From Pseudomonas koreensis (GTDB lineage: Bacteria > Pseudomonadota > Gammaproteobacteria > Pseudomonadales > Pseudomonadaceae): a stretch of DNA of 64,000 bases. The stretch's first letter is position 1. Every line of letters begins with the position of its first letter. Made by a program: the position numbers and the translations under genes. The DNA lies in assembly GCF_024169245.1 (NCBI RefSeq), contig NZ_JALJWP010000001.1:4093501-4157500 (forward strand). The letters run 5' to 3'. This document shows, piece after piece, positions 61,672 to 64,000 of the stretch. The notes under the pieces were generated by a model. It was not told the origin of the DNA, made no database searches, and saw only the letters and a program-made list of their open reading frames with translations.

Positions 61672-62646
61672 GTGAGTCCGGGCAAAAAAATCCTCGGTCT
61701 TACGGCGTCGCTTTTGCTGCTGACGCTGTGGGCCAGTTACTTTTATGTATTCAAGGAAAACCGCAACGGCCAGCTCGGCGGTGTCGGCGAAAGCACCGCG
61801 TGGTGCGGCACGCCACCGACGACGGAAGCGGCGTTGCTGGGCAAGGACCAACTGACCTTGCGCGTCACCAACAACCTGCGCGGCGAGTTCATGGTCGGCG
61901 GTTCGCTGGTGGTTTCCGAACGTACCTTCAACCGCTACGACCTGGGCCGAAACGAACTGCGCCTGCGTCTGGAGCCGCTGCAATGGTCGTTCGGTGTGAC
62001 GCCGATCTTCCTCGAACAAATCAAGGTTCAGCCGCTGAGCCGCAACCTCTCGTCGACCAACAAAAGCGCCTTCGCTGAACTCGAACCACGGCCGATCGGC
62101 GTACACGCGCAGACTGCCGCGTTCCCCTTCGACACCTATCGTTACGGCTACAAACCGGTGCTGTATTACCTCAAGGGTAGCGAGCGCGTCGACCTGCGTT
62201 TCAAGAACATCACCACGCTGATGGAGATGTCCAACACTTTCACGCCGATCCAGAAGTACAACCGCGTCGACTACATCAACGAGAAAAACTCGATGATCCG
62301 CGACGAGGACTACAAGCCTTACGGGACGCATGAGTGCGCGTTCAGTGTCGAGCGCAAGGGCTCGTTCAAGGTCGTGGTGTTGTTGCTTTTGCTGGTGCTG
62401 TGCCTGCCACTGATGCTGGTGTTTTACCGCGATGAGCCGGGGATCGACTTTCTGGCGACGCTGGTGGGAATTGCGGTGGTGCGCACATTGCTGATCGGGC
62501 CGGTGGAGGATTTCCAGCTGTACAACATCGACTTCTTGTTTGGTGCGGCGATTCTGCTGGTGGGGACGGTATCGCTGATCAAGGCGATGCGCGCCAACAG
62601 CCGGCGGGAGATGGCGTTGCGTAGTGGAGAGACATCGTCCTGGTAA
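61672..62646 (+). CDS. Membrane protein of unknown function (324 aa)
   Basis: Starts with GTG at 61672, GGGAG 8 bases upstream. One N-terminal membrane helix (about 6-26), an exported region of about 200 residues containing two cysteines (Cys45 in STAWCGTPP and one in GTHECAFSVERKG), then three C-terminal helices (about 232-252, 260-278 and 286-306). No family recognised. It resembles proteins with a periplasmic domain anchored at both ends. Confidence 0.78.
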   Translation: MSPGKKILGLTASLLLLTLWASYFYVFKENRNGQLGGVGESTAWCGTPPTTEAALLGKDQLTLRVTNNLRGEFMVGGSLVVSERTFNRYDLGRNELRLRLEPLQWSFGVTPIFLEQIKVQPLSRNLSSTNKSAFAELEPRPIGVHAQTAAFPFDTYRYGYKPVLYYLKGSERVDLRFKNITTLMEMSNTFTPIQKYNRVDYINEKNSMIRDEDYKPYGTHECAFSVERKGSFKVVVLLLLLVLCLPLMLVFYRDEPGIDFLATLVGIAVVRTLLIGPVEDFQLYNIDFLFGAAILLVGTVSLIKAMRANSRREMALRSGETSSW

Positions 62647-62775
62647 TACCGGTTGGCGAGGCACAGGCGCTGTCAGACGTGAACTTTGTAATTGCCCATC
62701 GCATTTGCCGGGGTTTTGGCTATACCTGTATTTCCCCGATGCAAAATGTCTTGGCCTTCTCAAAGGAATTACAGC

Positions 62776-63453
62776 ATGAAGCTAGCCGTCATGATGGGCA
62801 CGCTGTGCATTGCCACCCTCGGCGTGGTGGGTTGTTCCAGCAAAACCGTCGAGCCTGACCAGTATTCCGGCTTTCTCAAGGATTACAGCCAGCTGAAGGA
62901 GGCCAAGTCACCTTCCGGTGCCGAGGTGATGCGCTGGATGGACCCGAAACTCGACATCAATAAATTCACCAGCGTTTACGTTGAACCGAGCCAGCTCTAT
63001 CCGAAACCGCAAGCGACTGAAAAAATCCCGCAACAGACGCTCAATGGCATCACCAGTTATTACGATCAGGCGCTCAAACGTGAGCTGGGCAAATCACTGC
63101 CGTTGGCCGCAGGGCCCGGGCCGGGTGTGATTGTGGTACGTCCGGCGATTACCGCGGTCAGCAGCAAGACCGAAGGCCTGCAAGTCTATGAAGTGATCCC
63201 GATTGCACTGGTCGCCGCAGCGGTGAGCACTGCCACCGGTATTCGCGATCAGGAAACCACGTTGGCCACAGAAGCGGTGTTCATGGATGGCGCGACCAAT
63301 CATGTCATCGCGCAGGTGGTGCGCAAGGGCACCGGCAAACCACTGGAAAACTCTTCCCAGGTGATGAAGGCCGATGACATGAAAGCGGTGATCGATGGCT
63401 GGGCGAGCGATCTGCATCAGTCGTATTTGAAATTGAAATCGGAAGCCAAATGA
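62776..63453 (+). CDS. DUF3313-like lipoprotein
   Basis: 225 residues from the ATG at 62776 (AAGGA upstream). Lipoprotein signal MKLAVMMGTLCIATLGVVGC with Cys20. The mature protein has the DUF3313 pattern: YSGFLKDYSQL, KFTSVYVEPSQLYP, PGPGVIVVRPAITAV and a C-terminal WASDLHQSYLKLK. Function unknown; outer-membrane or periplasmic anchoring expected. Confidence 0.88.
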   Translation: MKLAVMMGTLCIATLGVVGCSSKTVEPDQYSGFLKDYSQLKEAKSPSGAEVMRWMDPKLDINKFTSVYVEPSQLYPKPQATEKIPQQTLNGITSYYDQALKRELGKSLPLAAGPGPGVIVVRPAITAVSSKTEGLQVYEVIPIALVAAAVSTATGIRDQETTLATEAVFMDGATNHVIAQVVRKGTGKPLENSSQVMKADDMKAVIDGWASDLHQSYLKLKSEAK

Positions 63454-63473
63454 TGCGTCAGGGCTGATGGCCT

Positions 63474-63567
63474 CTTCGTGAGCAAGCTCACTCCCACAGG
63501 GATTGGTGCCGGGGTCGGCATTACCGGTACGACCCCGGGCACTGTGGGAGCGAGCCTGCTCGCGAAG
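63474..63567. repeat. REPIN (REP doublet)
   Basis: TTCGTGAGCAAGCTCACTCCCACAGG from 63474 pairs with inverted CTGTGGGAGCGAGCCTGCTCGCGAA ending at 63567. The arms show several substitutions relative to each other. Confidence 0.8.
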
Positions 63568-63591
63568 GCGGCTTGTCAGGCACCAACACTT

Positions 63592-63699
63592 TCAGCTTTT
63601 TTTCGCTTGCTCGCGAATCCGATCTTCCTGCTCGTGCAACTCCGGCGTCAGTCGCTCGCCAAAATCCTCAGCCGAAATATAAATCCGCTTTTCTGTAGG
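63592..63699 (-). pseudogene. Possible C-terminal gene remnant truncated by a REPIN
   Basis: On the minus strand the frame ending at the TGA at 63594-63592 reads KRIYISAEDFGERLTPEL then HEQEDRIREQAKKS. It looks protein-like (amphipathic, charged) but has no start codon; upstream it runs into REP sequence and then a stop. It may be the tail of a gene interrupted by the REPIN at 63693, or chance. Confidence 0.25.
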
Positions 63700-63783
63700 A
63701 GTGAGCCTGCTCGCGATAGCGTCGTGTCAGTCAACCCATGGTGTCTGAAGCACCGCGATCGCGAGCAGGCTCACTCCTACAGG
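63693..63783. repeat. REPIN (GTAGGAG type)
   Basis: CTGTAGGAGTGAGCCTGCTCGCGATAGCG and inverted CGCGATCGCGAGCAGGCTCACTCCTACAGG. It lies 126 bases before tpx. Confidence 0.88.
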
Positions 63784-63908
63784 GGTTGTATACAATCCGC
63801 CAGGCCAGCACCCAACAATTTCCAACAGGGCATAGGTCGTCAGCCGATTTCGTGGTTAACTTCCGCTTCTTGCATGCTTTCCAATCACAAAACAGAAGGA
63901 CTCAAGTC

Positions 63909-64000
63909 ATGGCCCAAGTCACCCTCAAAGGCAATCCGGTTCAAGTCAACGGCCAGTTGCCACAAGCCGGTTCCAAGGCGCCAGCCTTTTCCCTGGTAGC
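63909..64000 (+). CDS. tpx: Thiol peroxidase (partial, N-terminus only)
   Basis: The window ends 30 codons into the gene. The translation MAQVTLKGNPVQVNG followed by QLPQAGSKAPAFSLVA is the start of Tpx, a 2-Cys (atypical) periplasmic or cytoplasmic peroxiredoxin. GAAGGA lies 8 bases before the ATG. The catalytic cysteines are beyond the edge. Confidence 0.88.
   Translation, partial: MAQVTLKGNPVQVNGQLPQAGSKAPAFSLV

Overview
This window looks like chromosomal DNA of a Pseudomonas of the P. fluorescens group. Evidence: high GC, Pseudomonas-type gene families throughout, many REP/REPIN repeats of the GTGGGAGCGAGC...GCTCGCGAA type, a bo3 quinol oxidase, and an operon matching my recollection of the P. 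aeruginosa phdA-pdtB-exbB2-exbD2 locus. There is no rRNA, phage, complete insertion sequence or CRISPR array. One tRNA (Ser-UGA) is present.

Layout. 1-2180: start of a cyo operon (cyoB cut by the window edge, cyoA). 2498-27732: an exopolysaccharide (EPS) locus. Its main arm is a compact 14-gene minus-strand operon (26073 down to 9461): an RfaH/NusG-like antiterminator, an outer-membrane barrel, a short OPX/Wza-like export protein, a Wzc tyrosine autokinase, a WcaJ-like initiating transferase, UDP-glucose dehydrogenase, a WecG-type and two GT4 glycosyltransferases, a Wzy-like polymerase, a GT2, a Wzx flippase, a GalE and a GH16 hydrolase. An ops-like element (26301-26311) and a candidate promoter lie upstream. 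A convergent plus-strand arm (4170-9452) encodes a GT, UDP-galactopyranose mutase, a clan GH-A-like hydrolase and an ABC exporter. A second galE (2826-3851) and a UDP-uronate epimerase (26758) flank the locus. The sugar genes predict a polymer drawing on Glc, Gal, Galf, GlcA and possibly GalA.

27734-31087: an MFS exporter, a stand-alone receiver protein and a two-domain KaiC-like ATPase. 31337-37685: ppk2 divergent from a compact pstSCAB operon with a Pho-box-like site, followed by a degenerate Fic-like protein and a HAD phosphatase. 37836-43366: tRNA-Ser, a Bax-inhibitor-1 homologue, a lipoprotein, a divergent Lrp regulator/EamA exporter pair, a FUSC protein and a GapN-like aldehyde dehydrogenase. 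43873-52902: an envelope operon of a Phd/transposase-N-domain fusion, TpsB translocator, LamG-ExbB fusion, ExbD, TonB-like protein, porin, coiled-coil protein, YbjN-like protein and PpiC isomerase, then a LysR regulator. No TpsA substrate gene is visible.

54169-59401: the most unusual part. Two near-identical ~0.8-kb direct repeats flank a gene for a 1117-residue Ig-like repeat protein with an AT-rich, possibly swapped C-terminus. Each repeat carries the same 119-aa gene behind a structured leader. In each leader a hairpin loop is exactly complementary to that copy's own Shine-Dalgarno region. Stems and the loop/SD pairing show compensatory changes between copies, which points to a cis-acting RNA switch or a C4-antisense-like regulator. 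59523-64000: ordinary accessory genes, several REPINs, and the start of tpx.
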